From positions 148,357 through 212,356 of the forward strand of contig WGNC01000010.1 in the NCBI GenBank assembly GCA_016124745.1: a stretch of DNA of 64,000 nucleotides. Direction: 5' to 3'. The translations under genes were made by a program, and so were the position numbers. The stretch's first letter is position 1, and the number at the start of each line of letters is the position of its first letter. Below are positions 33,649-44,531 of the stretch, piece after piece. The stretch comes from Thiobacillus sp. (GTDB lineage Bacteria; Pseudomonadota; Gammaproteobacteria; Burkholderiales; Thiobacillaceae). The notes under the pieces are model-generated. The model made no database searches. It saw only the letters and a program-made list of their open reading frames with translations, and had not been told where the DNA came from.

Positions 33649-34517
33649 GCCGCCTCGGCGCGCACGACGCCTTCACTCTTCCAGGCTTCGGCCGCCGCCA
33701 GAAAATCGGACACGTCCGCGTCCATCCACTCGAATCCGCGCTTGGCCAGGAAACGCTTCTCCTTGTCGGTGGCGTTCGGAATCAGCGCCCAGCCGCTGGG
33801 CTGGCCGGCGCCAAAGACGATGTCTGCGAGCACCATGCGTTCGGTGTCGCGCGTCAGGCGCAGGCCCAGCAGCAGGTACTGGCGGCCCTGGCGCAAGCGC
33901 TTGATGAAGGACGGAATCGCGAAGCCGCCCATGAGCTCGGTGACGTAGTCGACGAAGTCGGCATCGGAGGCGATGTAGTCGGATTCCGGCAGCGGTGTGC
34001 CCAGTGGCTTGAACAGCACCGGCAGGCTGGTGTCGACGGCTTCCTGCTCGACCGGCGTGTAGGTCGAGCCATCGTACTGGTAGAGGCGGAAGCGGTAGGC
34101 GGTGCCGGCGATCCGCGCCACTCCGACGACGAGGGTGTGCGGGGTGCCAGCATAGGCGCTCTGCAGCAGCGTGTCGCGGTTGCTGTCGACCACGTAGGGC
34201 AGGTTCCTGCCGGCCAGCCAGGTATGCAGCGCGGATGCGCTCCAGGCCGTGTCACGGTAGGTGGCGTCGAGCAGACGGGTCAGGGCCGAGCGCCCGCGCT
34301 TGAGTTCGATATTCATGGCGGCGCGCGAAAACTCGTACATCAGCTTGGGCGCCATCGGACGGCCTTCGTTGATGGCCAGGATCAGACTCTCGCTGTCGGC
34401 GGGAATGGGCTGACCCGACTGTGGGTTGACCACGCCGGCCAGTGCGCCGGCACCGAGGTAGGGAACGACCGTGCCTTCGGCCAGGCCCGACAGGATGGAT
34501 TCGAAGCGGGAATGCAT
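33645..34517 (-). CDS. SIR2-like domain protein, nif-regulon
   Basis: The 290-residue protein has an N-terminal SIR2-like nucleotide motif (VVPYLGAGALAGV, about residues 17-29). The rest ('GTPHTLVVGVARIAG', 'RQYLLLGLRLTRDTERMVL') fits the SIR2_2-like group. SIR2-like proteins bind or cleave NAD. Near DraT, which also uses NAD, a link with nitrogenase ADP-ribosylation or redox sensing is possible (inference). AAGGAG precedes the ATG at 34517. A sigma54-type promoter sits 35 bp upstream. Confidence 0.82.
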   Translation of the reverse strand: MHSRFESILSGLAEGTVVPYLGAGALAGVVNPQSGQPIPADSESLILAINEGRPMAPKLMYEFSRAAMNIELKRGRSALTRLLDATYRDTAWSASALHTWLAGRNLPYVVDSNRDTLLQSAYAGTPHTLVVGVARIAGTAYRFRLYQYDGSTYTPVEQEAVDTSLPVLFKPLGTPLPESDYIASDADFVDYVTELMGGFAIPSFIKRLRQGRQYLLLGLRLTRDTERMVLADIVFGAGQPSGWALIPNATDKEKRFLAKRGFEWMDADVSDFLAAAEAWKSEGVVRAEAA

Positions 34518-34551
34518 GGACAACTCCTTGTTGGGGCAACACGGGGTGTCC

Positions 34552-34567
34552 TGCAAGAAGCGGGCCG
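34552..34567 (-). promoter_or_regulatory. Probable sigma54 promoter of SIR2-like gene
   Basis: The minus strand reads CGGCCCGCTTCTTGCA with correct GG-N10-GC spacing. Two degenerate NifA-like sites follow at 34612-34627 (TGTCGGGTTTGCGCCA) and 34641-34656. Confidence 0.62.
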
Positions 34568-34659
34568 CAGCGCGGGTCACGGAACGGCGCGGGTTTGCGG
34601 CGTGCGGCGACTGTCGGGTTTGCGCCAGGGCGCGAAAGCGTGTCGCAAACGCCCCCGAT

Positions 34660-34745
34660 TTCCATGCGGCGCATTACGCCTTCGGCTAATGCGCCCTACG
34701 GTTGTTGTAGGGCGCAATAAGCGAAGCGCATTGCGCCGCATGCCA
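34660..34745. repeat. REP-like palindrome, left flank of RAYT gene
   Basis: 'CATGCGGCGCATTACGCCTT' then 'TAGGGCGCAATAAGCGAAGC' then 'GCATTGCGCCGCATGC': nested inverted repeats typical of BIME elements mobilised by RAYT transposases. Confidence 0.85.
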
Positions 34746-34765
34746 TCGCCGCCGATACTTTTACC

Positions 34766-35296
34766 ATGCCCGATTACCGACGCGCCTGGCATCCGGGCGG
34801 AACCTATTTCTTCACCGTCAATCTGCTGCAACGGCACGGCAACGACCTACTGACGCGGCATGTCGAGGTGTTGCGCGCGGTGGTGCGTTCGGTGCGGGAA
34901 AGACATCCGTTCCGGATTCATGGCTGGGTGGTGCTGCCTGAACACCTGCACTGCGTCATCGAACTGCCGCCGGGTCATGCGGATTTCGCGACTCGCTGGC
35001 GCTTGATCAAGATGGGGTTTTCCAAGGCCTTGCCGCGTACCGAGCGGGTATCGAAGGTGCGCGCGAAACGTGGCGAACGCGGAATCTGGCAGCGGCGATA
35101 TTGGGAACACCTGATCCGCGACGAGGCTGATTTCCAGGCACACATGGATTATGTGCATATCAATCCGTTGAAGCATGGGCTGGTGCAACAGGTGGCGGAT
35201 TGGCCGTATTCGACTTTTCACCGGCTGGTTGAGCAAGGGGTTTATCCGTCGGATTGGGCCGGGGGTGACGAGGGCGGAGTCGGGTACGCGGATTAG
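34766..35296 (+). CDS. REP-associated tyrosine transposase (RAYT)
   Basis: The 176-residue protein is a Y1/HUH-type transposase of the RAYT (TnpA_REP) family. 'GWVVLPEHLHCVIELP' carries the HUH pair (HLH) and 'DYVHINPLKHGLV' the catalytic Tyr. RAYTs act on REP palindromes as single strands. Two large palindromes flank the gene within 100 bp on each side, the expected substrate arrangement. The protein is full length and looks intact. Confidence 0.93.
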   Translation: MPDYRRAWHPGGTYFFTVNLLQRHGNDLLTRHVEVLRAVVRSVRERHPFRIHGWVVLPEHLHCVIELPPGHADFATRWRLIKMGFSKALPRTERVSKVRAKRGERGIWQRRYWEHLIRDEADFQAHMDYVHINPLKHGLVQQVADWPYSTFHRLVEQGVYPSDWAGGDEGGVGYAD

Positions 35297-35297
35297 C

Positions 35298-35440
35298 CCC
35301 ATGCGGCGCATTACGCCTTCGGCTAATGCGCCCTACGGAAAGTGGGTAGGGCGCAATAAGTGAAGCGGTGCGTGGTTGTTGCCGACTTGTCGGCTTTACA
35401 ACCACGGCCTGCCCCTTGCGGGTGCATTGCGCCGCATGCT
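35298..35440. repeat. REP-like palindrome, right flank of RAYT gene
   Basis: The same element as the left flank in the same orientation (GCGGCGCATTACGCCTTCGG), but with about 60 bp inserted before the final 'GCATTGCGCCGCATGC'. Confidence 0.85.
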
Positions 35441-35447
35441 GAGCGAT

Positions 35448-36317
35448 TCAACTGGTCGCAACCCCCACTTCGGCCACGCCGCCGATCACCATGAACTCGT
35501 CCTCGCCCCTGAGCACGCCCGGCAGCAGCCGGTGGAAGAAGCACACCTTGGGCAACGGCACCTGCACATCGAGGATGAAGTCGCCGAACTCGCCCGCGCG
35601 CTCGCGATCGGGCGTGAAGGAATTGAGGCTGTTGAGCAGTACCACGCGCCGGTTGCGCGATGTCGCCTGCAGCACCTCGAAGTCGGTGACGCGGTTGATG
35701 CCGCGGTACAGCACGACGTGCGTCTGTCCCGGCCGCTGCCGCACCAGTTCATGCTGGCAATAGGCGTACAGCAGGTCGAGCTGCGCTTCCAGCGCGTTGG
35801 TGCCATAGAGGCCGCGGCTGCGCGCTTCCAGGTAGCGGCGGTAGGTGTCGCCGGAGAAATCGCGGATCGGTCCGCCGTGGTGGCGTGGCAGCAGGCCGAA
35901 GCGCGATTCCACCCAGCCCTTGAGCACCGCGCCTTCCTGGCCATCCGGATCGAAGGCCCAGCCGCGCAGCAGGCGCAGGTAGGTGGCGCGGACGCGATCG
36001 TGCGCGGTCGCGCTGTGGCCGGCTTCCTCGGGATGCCCGAGGCTGAAGGCGGCCGTCATGTGGGTCATGAACAGTCGTGCGCGCTCGCCGGGATCGGGCA
36101 GCGCATCGAGCGTGGAAAACAGGCCGCGATGCAGTTCCCCGACGCCGTCCAGTTCGAGCGGCACCGGATGGCGCTGATAGCTAAGGCTGCCCAGTATCGA
36201 GGCCGGCAGGTTGCAGCGATTGATCGGCAGGCGCGCGTGGGCGGGCAGGCTGTCGGGCCTTGTCGATACCCCTACAAAGGCTGGGCCATTGTTGTGTCCT
36301 GCACCCGTTTCCGGCAT
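35448..36317 (-). CDS. draT: DraT, dinitrogenase reductase ADP-ribosyltransferase
   Basis: DraT transfers ADP-ribose from NAD to an Arg on NifH and turns nitrogenase off on ammonium or energy loss. The 289-residue protein has the DraT signatures 'NRCNLPASILGSLSYQRHPV' and 'VVLYRGINRVTDFEVL'. Start 36317 has AGGGGGA about seven bases upstream; an in-frame ATG at 36344 is the alternative. It is divergent from nifH. The NifA site for nifH lies inside its 5' coding region. The partner DraG is at 52506-53435. Confidence 0.93.
   Translation of the reverse strand: MPETGAGHNNGPAFVGVSTRPDSLPAHARLPINRCNLPASILGSLSYQRHPVPLELDGVGELHRGLFSTLDALPDPGERARLFMTHMTAAFSLGHPEEAGHSATAHDRVRATYLRLLRGWAFDPDGQEGAVLKGWVESRFGLLPRHHGGPIRDFSGDTYRRYLEARSRGLYGTNALEAQLDLLYAYCQHELVRQRPGQTHVVLYRGINRVTDFEVLQATSRNRRVVLLNSLNSFTPDRERAGEFGDFILDVQVPLPKVCFFHRLLPGVLRGEDEFMVIGGVAEVGVATS
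36261..36276. promoter_or_regulatory. NifA upstream activator site of nifH (inside draT)
   Basis: TGTCGATACCCCTACA, a perfect TGT-N10-ACA, 98 bp upstream of the nifH -24 element and within the first 20 codons of draT. Confidence 0.85.
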
Positions 36318-36373
36318 CGGGGTTCCCCCTGTATGTTCTTTCATATCAGAGGCTTATCGTCGCGTTTCGCGGC

Positions 36374-36389
36374 TGGCATGGCGCTTGCG
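36374..36389 (+). promoter_or_regulatory. Sigma54 promoter of nifHDK
   Basis: TGGCATGGCGCTTGCG, a near-consensus -24/-12 element, 60 bp before the nifH start. Confidence 0.93.
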
Positions 36390-36439
36390 ATTACCTGGGT
36401 GCGAACGAAATTTTTCAATCGCGTTCCGTTTACACCTAG

Positions 36440-37342
<903 letters not shown>

Positions 37343-37434
37343 ACCCCGGAGCGTCGTTCCGGGCTGCCGGATCGGCGCATTCGTAACCTGTCGCAGGCCG
37401 TCCACAGATTGGTGGCGGCTGCAAGGAGAACGGA

Positions 37435-38919
37435 ATGTCTGCATTGACGCGTGAAGAAACCGAAGCCCTCATCAAGGAGGTGCTGGAGGTTTATCCCGAA
37501 AAGGCCCAGAAGGACCGGGCCAAGCATCTGGCGGTCAACGACCAGAGTGTCGAACAATCCAAGAAGTGTATTACCTCCAACCGCAAGTCGCTGCCCGGCG
37601 TGATGACCATCCGCGGCTGCGCCTACGCCGGTTCCAAGGGCGTGGTGTGGGGTCCGATCAAGGACATGATCCACATCTCCCACGGTCCCGTCGGCTGCGG
37701 CCAATATTCCCGCGCCGGTCGCCGCAACTACTACGTCGGCGTCACCGGCGTGAACACCTTCGGCACGATGAACTTCACTTCCGACTTCCAGGAAAAGGAC
37801 ATCGTGTTCGGCGGCGACAAGAAGCTGGCCAAGATCATCAACGAGATCGAGGGCCTGTTCCCGCTACACAAGGGCATCTCGGTGCAGTCCGAGTGCCCGA
37901 TCGGCCTGATCGGCGACGACATCGAGGCCGTGTCCAAGAAGGGCGCCGCCGAGCTCGACAAGCCGGTGGTGCCGGTGCGTTGCGAAGGCTTCCGCGGCGT
38001 GTCGCAGTCGCTCGGCCACCACATCGCCAACGACTCGATCCGCGACTGGGTGTTCTCGCGCGACGGCAAGGACGTCAAGTCCGAGTTCGTTCCCGGCCCC
38101 TACGACGTTTCCATCATCGGCGACTACAACATCGGCGGCGACGCCTGGTCCTCGCGCATCCTGCTCGAGGAAATGGGCCTGCGCGTCGTGGCCCAGTGGT
38201 CCGGCGACGGCACCCTGGCCGAGATCGAGCTGACCCCGAAAGTGAAGCTCAACCTCATTCACTGCTACCGCTCGATGAACTACATCGCGCGCCACATGGA
38301 AGAGAAGTACAGCATTCCGTGGATCGAGTACAACTTCTTCGGCCCGACCAAGATCGCCGAAAGCCTGCGCGCCATCGCCGCGCACTTCGACGACAAGATC
38401 AAGGCCGGCGCGGAAGCCGTGATCGCCAAGTACCAGCCGATGGTCGACGCCGTCATCGCCAAGTACCGCACCCGCCTCGAAGGCAAGCGCGTGATGCTGT
38501 ACGTCGGCGGCCTGCGTCCGCGTCACGTCATCGGATCGTACGAGGACCTCGGCATGGAAGTGGTCGGCACCGGCTACGAGTTCGGTCACAACGACGACTA
38601 CGACCGCACCATCAAGGAAATGGGCAACGCGACGCTGCTGTACGACGACGTCACCGGCTTCGAGTTCGAGGAGTTCGTGAAGAAGGTCAAGCCCGACCTG
38701 ATCGGCTCCGGCATCAAGGAAAAGTACATCTTCCAGAAGATGGGGGTGCCGTTCCGCCAGATGCACTCCTGGGACTATTCCGGCCCCTACCACGGCTACG
38801 ACGGTTTCGCCATTTTCGCCCGCGACATGGACATGACCATCAACAACCCGTGCTGGAAGATCCTCACCCCGCCCTGGCAGAAGAAGCCGGAAGCGGAAGC
38901 GATCGCCAAGGCCGCGTGA
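37435..38919 (+). CDS. nifD: NifD, nitrogenase MoFe protein alpha chain
   Basis: The 494-residue alpha subunit holds FeMo-co and shares the P-cluster. P-cluster cysteines lie in '[13 protein letters not shown]', '[10 protein letters not shown]' and '[11 protein letters not shown]'. The FeMo-co ligand Cys is in '[10 protein letters not shown]' and the ligand His in '[16 protein letters not shown]'. These are the Mo-type signatures, not Vnf or Anf. AAGGAG precedes the ATG. The gene follows nifH by 92 bp. Confidence 0.98.
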   Translation: MSALTREETEALIKEVLEVYPEKAQKDRAKHLAVNDQSVEQSKKCITSNRKSLPGVMTIRGCAYAGSKGVVWGPIKDMIHISHGPVGCGQYSRAGRRNYYVGVTGVNTFGTMNFTSDFQEKDIVFGGDKKLAKIINEIEGLFPLHKGISVQSECPIGLIGDDIEAVSKKGAAELDKPVVPVRCEGFRGVSQSLGHHIANDSIRDWVFSRDGKDVKSEFVPGPYDVSIIGDYNIGGDAWSSRILLEEMGLRVVAQWSGDGTLAEIELTPKVKLNLIHCYRSMNYIARHMEEKYSIPWIEYNFFGPTKIAESLRAIAAHFDDKIKAGAEAVIAKYQPMVDAVIAKYRTRLEGKRVMLYVGGLRPRHVIGSYEDLGMEVVGTGYEFGHNDDYDRTIKEMGNATLLYDDVTGFEFEEFVKKVKPDLIGSGIKEKYIFQKMGVPFRQMHSWDYSGPYHGYDGFAIFARDMDMTINNPCWKILTPPWQKKPEAEAIAKAA

Positions 38920-38925
38920 TGTAAG

Positions 38926-38965
38926 CCCCTCTCCCTCGAGGGAGAGGGGAGGAAAACCGATCAAC
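38926..38965. repeat. CTCTCCC palindrome between nifD and nifK
   Basis: 'CCCTCTCCCTCGAGGGAGAG' forms a strong hairpin in the nifD-nifK message and may adjust nifK level or mRNA stability. Confidence 0.75.
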
Positions 38966-39010
38966 CCATGCCCGTGTCCGCAGATTGGCGGTTCGGGCCA
39001 GGAGATGAAC

Positions 39011-40579
39011 ATGCAAGTCGCTGAAGACATCAAACCGTCGTACCCCTTGTTCCGCAATGACGAATACAAGGAGATGATCAAGAACAAGCAGGCCAGGTTC
39101 GAAGAGCGGGCCGAGCAGGGCAAGATCGACGAAACCTTCCAGTGGTCGACCACCCTGGAATACCAGGAACTCAATTTCAAGCGCGAGGCGCTGACCGTCA
39201 ACCCGGCCAAGGCCTGCCAGCCGCTCGGCGCCGTGCTGTGCGCGCTCGGCTTCGAGAAGACCCTGCCCTACGTGCACGGCTCGCAGGGCTGCGTGGCCTA
39301 CTTCCGCACCTACTTCAACCGCCACTTCAAGGAACCGGTCGCCTGCGTGTCCGATTCCATGACCGAGGACGCGGCGGTGTTCGGTGGCCAGAAGAACATG
39401 TTCGACGGCCTCGAAAACGCCAAGGCGCTGTACAAGCCCGACATGATCGCGGTGTCCACCACCTGCATGGCGGAAGTGATCGGCGACGACCTCAACGCCT
39501 TCATCAACAACAGCAAGAAGGAAGGCCACATTCCGCAGGAATATCCGGTGCCATTCGCCCATACGCCTTCGTTCGTCGGCAGCCATGTCACCGGCTGGGA
39601 CAACATGTTCGAGGGCATCTGCCGCTACTTCACGCTCAACCACATGGAAGGCAAGGTCGCCGGCAGCAACGGCAAGATCAACATCGTGCCGGGCTTCGAA
39701 ACCTACCTCGGCAACTACCGCGTCATCCATCGCATGCTGAACGAAATGGGCGTCGCGCACACGATGCTGTCCGACCCGACCGAAGTGCTGGATACCCCGG
39801 CCGACGGCCAGTTCCGCATGTATTCCGGCGGCACCACCCAGGACGAGGTCAAGGATGCGCCCAACGCCATCAACACCTTCCTGCTGCAGCCGATGCAGCT
39901 CGAAAAGACCAAGAAACTCGTCGAGAACACCTGGAACCACGACGTGCCCAAGCTCGACATTCCGATGGGCCTGGAATGGACTGACGAGTGGCTGATGAAG
40001 GTCGCCGAAGTCACCGGCAAGCCGATTCCAGAGGCGCTGGTCAAGGAACGCGGCCGCCTGGTCGACATGATGACCGACAGCCACACGTGGCTGCACGGCA
40101 AGCGCTTCGCGCTGTACGGCGACCCCGACTTCGTCATGGGCATGGTCAAGTTCCTGCTCGAACTGGGCGCCGAGCCGGTGCATGTCGTCTGCAACAACGG
40201 CTCCAAGAAGTGGGGCAAGGCGATGAACAAGTTGCTCGAGTCCTCGCCCTATGGCGTGAACTGCAAGGCTTACCCCGGCGCCGACCTCTGGCACCTGCGT
40301 TCGCTGGTGTTCACCGACAAGCCAGACTTCATCATCGGCAACAGCTACGGCAAGTTCATCCAGCGCGATACCCTGCACAAGGGCAAGGAGTTCGAGGTGC
40401 CGCTGATCCGCATGGGCTTCCCGATCTTCGACCGCCATCATCTGCATCGCATGACCACGATGGGGTACGAGGGCGCCATGTACATGCTGACCACGCTGGT
40501 GAACGCCGTGCTCGAGCGCCTGGACGAAGAGACCCGCGGCATGGGGACGACTGACTACAACTACGACCTCATTCGCTAA
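39011..40579 (+). CDS. nifK: NifK, nitrogenase MoFe protein beta chain
   Basis: The 522-residue beta subunit shares the P-cluster with NifD; ligands are in 'KACQPLGAVLCALGF', 'GSQGCVAYFR' and 'STTCMAEVIGDD'. The ATG at 39011 is preferred because CAGGAG lies 7 bases upstream; an ATG at 39005 would be too close to it. The C terminus (TDYNYDLIR) is typical. Confidence 0.97.
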   Translation: MQVAEDIKPSYPLFRNDEYKEMIKNKQARFEERAEQGKIDETFQWSTTLEYQELNFKREALTVNPAKACQPLGAVLCALGFEKTLPYVHGSQGCVAYFRTYFNRHFKEPVACVSDSMTEDAAVFGGQKNMFDGLENAKALYKPDMIAVSTTCMAEVIGDDLNAFINNSKKEGHIPQEYPVPFAHTPSFVGSHVTGWDNMFEGICRYFTLNHMEGKVAGSNGKINIVPGFETYLGNYRVIHRMLNEMGVAHTMLSDPTEVLDTPADGQFRMYSGGTTQDEVKDAPNAINTFLLQPMQLEKTKKLVENTWNHDVPKLDIPMGLEWTDEWLMKVAEVTGKPIPEALVKERGRLVDMMTDSHTWLHGKRFALYGDPDFVMGMVKFLLELGAEPVHVVCNNGSKKWGKAMNKLLESSPYGVNCKAYPGADLWHLRSLVFTDKPDFIIGNSYGKFIQRDTLHKGKEFEVPLIRMGFPIFDRHHLHRMTTMGYEGAMYMLTTLVNAVLERLDEETRGMGTTDYNYDLIR

Positions 40580-40583
40580 CGCG

Positions 40584-40650
40584 GGTGAACGGTGAGCGGT
40601 GAGCGGTGAGCAGTAACCGCCTCACTGCTCACGGCTTACTGCTCACTGGA
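40584..40650. repeat. GTGAGCAGTGA-type repeat between nifK and nifT
   Basis: Three direct GTGAGCGGTGAGC-like heptads followed by the inverted 'CACTGCTCACGGCTTACTGC' can form a long hairpin. Similar elements are at 26320 and 51434. Confidence 0.7.
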
Positions 40651-40658
40651 AACCCATT

Positions 40659-40883
40659 ATGGCCAACATCATGATCCGACGCGGTGCCGCAGGCGAGTAT
40701 GTGTTCTACCTGCCCAAGCGCGACCTGGAAGACACCATCACCTCGATGGAGTTCGACCAGGCCGACAAGTGGGGCGGGGAGATCAAGCTCAACAACGGCG
40801 GCGCCTACTACGTCGACCCCATGCCCGCACCCCCCAAGCTGCCGATTTCCGTGCGCGCCCGACGCATGGATGCGGCCGAGTAA
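40659..40883 (+). CDS. nifT: NifT
   Basis: This 74-residue protein matches NifT (FixU): 'MIRRGAAGEYVFYLPKRDLE' and 'WGGEIKLNNGG'. It is usually found after nifK; its function is unclear and it is dispensable in some species. Confidence 0.93.
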   Translation: MANIMIRRGAAGEYVFYLPKRDLEDTITSMEFDQADKWGGEIKLNNGGAYYVDPMPAPPKLPISVRARRMDAAE

Positions 40884-40898
40884 AGAAAGGAAGACATC

Positions 40899-41099
40899 AT
40901 GGCACTCAAGATCGTCGCCGACCTCTGCACCGCCTGTGCTGACTGCGAAGCGGACTGCCCCACGGCATCCATCCGCATCAAGAAGGGCGTCTACATCATC
41001 AACCCGGACACCTGCACCGAATGCGACGGAGACTACGATTCGCCGAAATGCGTCGAACTCTGCCCGATCGAAAACTGCATCGTTCCGCTGGTGGCTTGA
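40899..41099 (+). CDS. FdxN-like [4Fe-4S] ferredoxin
   Basis: The 66-residue protein has CTACADCEADCP and CTECDGDYDSPKCVELCP, a two-cluster ferredoxin with the longer second-loop spacing of nif-linked FdxN/VnfF-type proteins. AAGGAAGA precedes the ATG. It may donate electrons to nitrogenase or FeMo-co synthesis. Confidence 0.92.
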   Translation: MALKIVADLCTACADCEADCPTASIRIKKGVYIINPDTCTECDGDYDSPKCVELCPIENCIVPLVA

Positions 41100-41104
41100 T
41101 GCGA

Positions 41105-41150
41105 TTTTCTCCCTCTCCCACTTGTGGGAGAGGGTTGGGGTGAGGGAAAC
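41105..41150. repeat. CTCTCCC palindrome between fdx and nifY
   Basis: 'CTCCCTCTCCCACTTGTGGG' with a 'TTGGGGTGAGGG' tail, a complete copy of the dispersed element. Confidence 0.78.
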
Positions 41151-41179
41151 CTCCCCCGCATGAACAAGGAGCCTGTGAC

Positions 41180-41905
41180 ATGACCACCATCACCCAGGGC
41201 GCAGCATTGCGCATTGCGCTCGCCGCCCGTGTCCTCGAAGGCGTGGATACCCGCCAGTTCACGCAGTGGGTCGTCAAGAAGCTCGGCCTGCCCGTTAACG
41301 AGGCCAAGCTCGCCGGCCTCACCGTCACCGACCTCAAGCAGGCGCTGACGGCCGAGGAAACGCAGGAAACCGCCATCGAAACCGACGTCGACATGGAATC
41401 GCTGAAGCTCGCCGTGCGCTATCTGTGGGGCGAGGATGTCGATATCGATGACGACCTGCCGCCGGTCGAAGCCTATGCCGAGGGCGACATACCCGGCAGC
41501 CTGCGCGTCGCCGTCGCTTCGAATTCGGACGAGAACCTGGACGGTCACTTCGGTTCCGCGCTGCGTTTCCTCATCTATCAGCTCGGCAAGGACGAAATCC
41601 GGCTGGTGGATGTGCGCCCCACGCTGGAGGCCGATCTGGCCGAGGACAAGAACGCGGCCCGCTCGGCGCTCATCAACGACTGCCAGATCGTCTACGTGCA
41701 GTCGGTGGGCGGGCCGGCGGCCGCCAAGATCGTGCGTGCCGGCGTGCATCCCATGAAGTATCCGCAGACCGGGCCGGCGCGCGACGTCATCGCCCGCCTG
41801 CAGTCCATCCTCGATGCACCGCCGCCGTGGCTGGCGAAGATCCTCGGCGTCGAGGCGCAGAGCCTGGCCCGGTTCGCCGAGGAAGCAGAGGAACTCGACG
41901 CATGA
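41180..41905 (+). CDS. nifY: NifY/NafY-type FeMo-co-binding protein
   Basis: The 241-residue protein has a helical N-terminal domain (about residues 1-95) that in NafY binds apo-NifDK, and a C-terminal NifX-like domain (about 105-225) that binds FeMo-co. 'LRVAVASNSDENLDGHFGSA' contains the conserved His of the cofactor site. The stop overlaps the next gene (ATGA). Confidence 0.92.
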   Translation: MTTITQGAALRIALAARVLEGVDTRQFTQWVVKKLGLPVNEAKLAGLTVTDLKQALTAEETQETAIETDVDMESLKLAVRYLWGEDVDIDDDLPPVEAYAEGDIPGSLRVAVASNSDENLDGHFGSALRFLIYQLGKDEIRLVDVRPTLEADLAEDKNAARSALINDCQIVYVQSVGGPAAAKIVRAGVHPMKYPQTGPARDVIARLQSILDAPPPWLAKILGVEAQSLARFAEEAEELDA

Positions 41906-42174
41906 TTCCGCGCGACACGCTCAGCCACATCGCCGACGCCGCCACGGATTTCCGGTTCCTCGACGACGCCACGCTGGATCACCTGCGCGGCCGCTGGCCC
42001 GGCCTGCACTTCACCGTGTGCGGCGACGACGACGTGCCGGCCCGCCTGTCGCCGGTGCTGGAGCGTCCCGGCTTCAACGTCTACCTCGTCAATGGCAGCG
42101 AACACTGCTTGACGCTGACCAACGATCCCGAACTCGCGATCGGCGTGGTGCTGGCGTGGATGGACGAGGAATGA
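41902..42174 (+). CDS. Small nif-linked protein of unknown function
   Basis: The 90-residue acidic protein is not firmly recognised. Homologue-like small proteins after nifY are common in betaproteobacterial nif operons. The segment 'FNVYLVNGSEHCLTLTNDPE' suggests a small alpha/beta domain. It is translationally coupled to nifY by an ATGA overlap. Confidence 0.8.
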   Translation: MIPRDTLSHIADAATDFRFLDDATLDHLRGRWPGLHFTVCGDDDVPARLSPVLERPGFNVYLVNGSEHCLTLTNDPELAIGVVLAWMDEE

Positions 42175-42209
42175 GCGTCGCCGCCGTGTCGTCGCTTTTT
42201 TTTGACTTT

Positions 42210-42234
42210 CGTTATGTCGTAGCGGGTAACAACG
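42210..42234. promoter_or_regulatory. Candidate ModE-binding site (Mo box)
   Basis: CGTTATGT and, inverted, GGTAACAACG surround a 7-bp centre. This resembles the ModE operator consensus (CGTTAT...ATAACG) and lies 29 bp before modE, where autoregulation is expected. Confidence 0.6.
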
Positions 42235-42262
42235 CTGCTCGATACGGCCGCTGGAGCCCGTC

Positions 42263-43841
<1,579 letters not shown>

Positions 43842-43856
43842 ACAAGAGGGCACGGC

Positions 43857-44531
43857 ATGCTGAGCGACACCGACTGGAGCGCGATCCGCCTGACTCTCGA
43901 ACTGGCGAGCGTCACCACGGCGCTGCTGCTCGTCATCGGCACGCCCATCGCCTGGTGGCTGGCGCGCACGCGCTCGGCCTGGAAGGGTGCGGTGGGAGCG
44001 GTGGTGGCGCTGCCTATCGTGCTGCCGCCAACGGTGATCGGTTTCTATCTGCTGGTGACGATGGGGCCGAATGGCCCGGTCGGCCAGCTGACCCAATCGC
44101 TGGGGCTGGGCGTGCTACCCTTCACCTTCGCCGGTCTGGTCGTGGCCTCGGTGTTCTATTCGCTGCCCTTCGTCGTGCAGCCGATCCAGAACGCCTTCGA
44201 GGCCATCGGCGAGCGGCCGCTGGAAGCCGCCGCCACGTTGCGCGCCTCGCCCATCGACAGCTTCTTCAGCGTGGTGCTGCCGCTGGCGCGGCCCGGCTAT
44301 CTTACCGCCAGCGTGCTCGGCTTCGCCCACACCGTCGGCGAATTCGGCGTGGTGCTGATGATAGGCGGCAACATCCCGGACAAGACGCGCGTGGTCTCGG
44401 TGCAGATCTACGACCACGTCGAGGCGATGGACTACGCGTCGGCGCACTGGCTGTCGGCCGGCATGGTGGCCTTCTCCTTCGTCGTGCTGCTGTTGCTCTA
44501 CACCCTGAACCCGAGCGGGCGGCGCGCATGA
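43857..44531 (+). CDS. modB: ModB, molybdate ABC permease
   Basis: The 224-residue permease has about five to six transmembrane helices and the ABC EAA-loop '[20 protein letters not shown]'. '[15 protein letters not shown]' is typical of ModB. It overlaps modC by 4 bp. Confidence 0.95.
   Translation: MLSDTDWSAIRLTLELASVTTALLLVIGTPIAWWLARTRSAWKGAVGAVVALPIVLPPTVIGFYLLVTMGPNGPVGQLTQSLGLGVLPFTFAGLVVASVFYSLPFVVQPIQNAFEAIGERPLEAAATLRASPIDSFFSVVLPLARPGYLTASVLGFAHTVGEFGVVLMIGGNIPDKTRVVSVQIYDHVEAMDYASAHWLSAGMVAFSFVVLLLLYTLNPSGRRA

Noticed and set aside
37435..38919. Alternative (V- or Fe-only) nitrogenase
   Set aside because: NifD length, the Mo-type cofactor environment, nifE/N/Q/V and modEABC in the same region, and absence of vnfG/anfG-like genes all point to Mo-nitrogenase.
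37864..40447. Long minus-strand frames opposite nifD and nifK
   Set aside because: They mirror strongly conserved nitrogenase genes and have Asp/His/Val-rich compositions typical of antisense translation.
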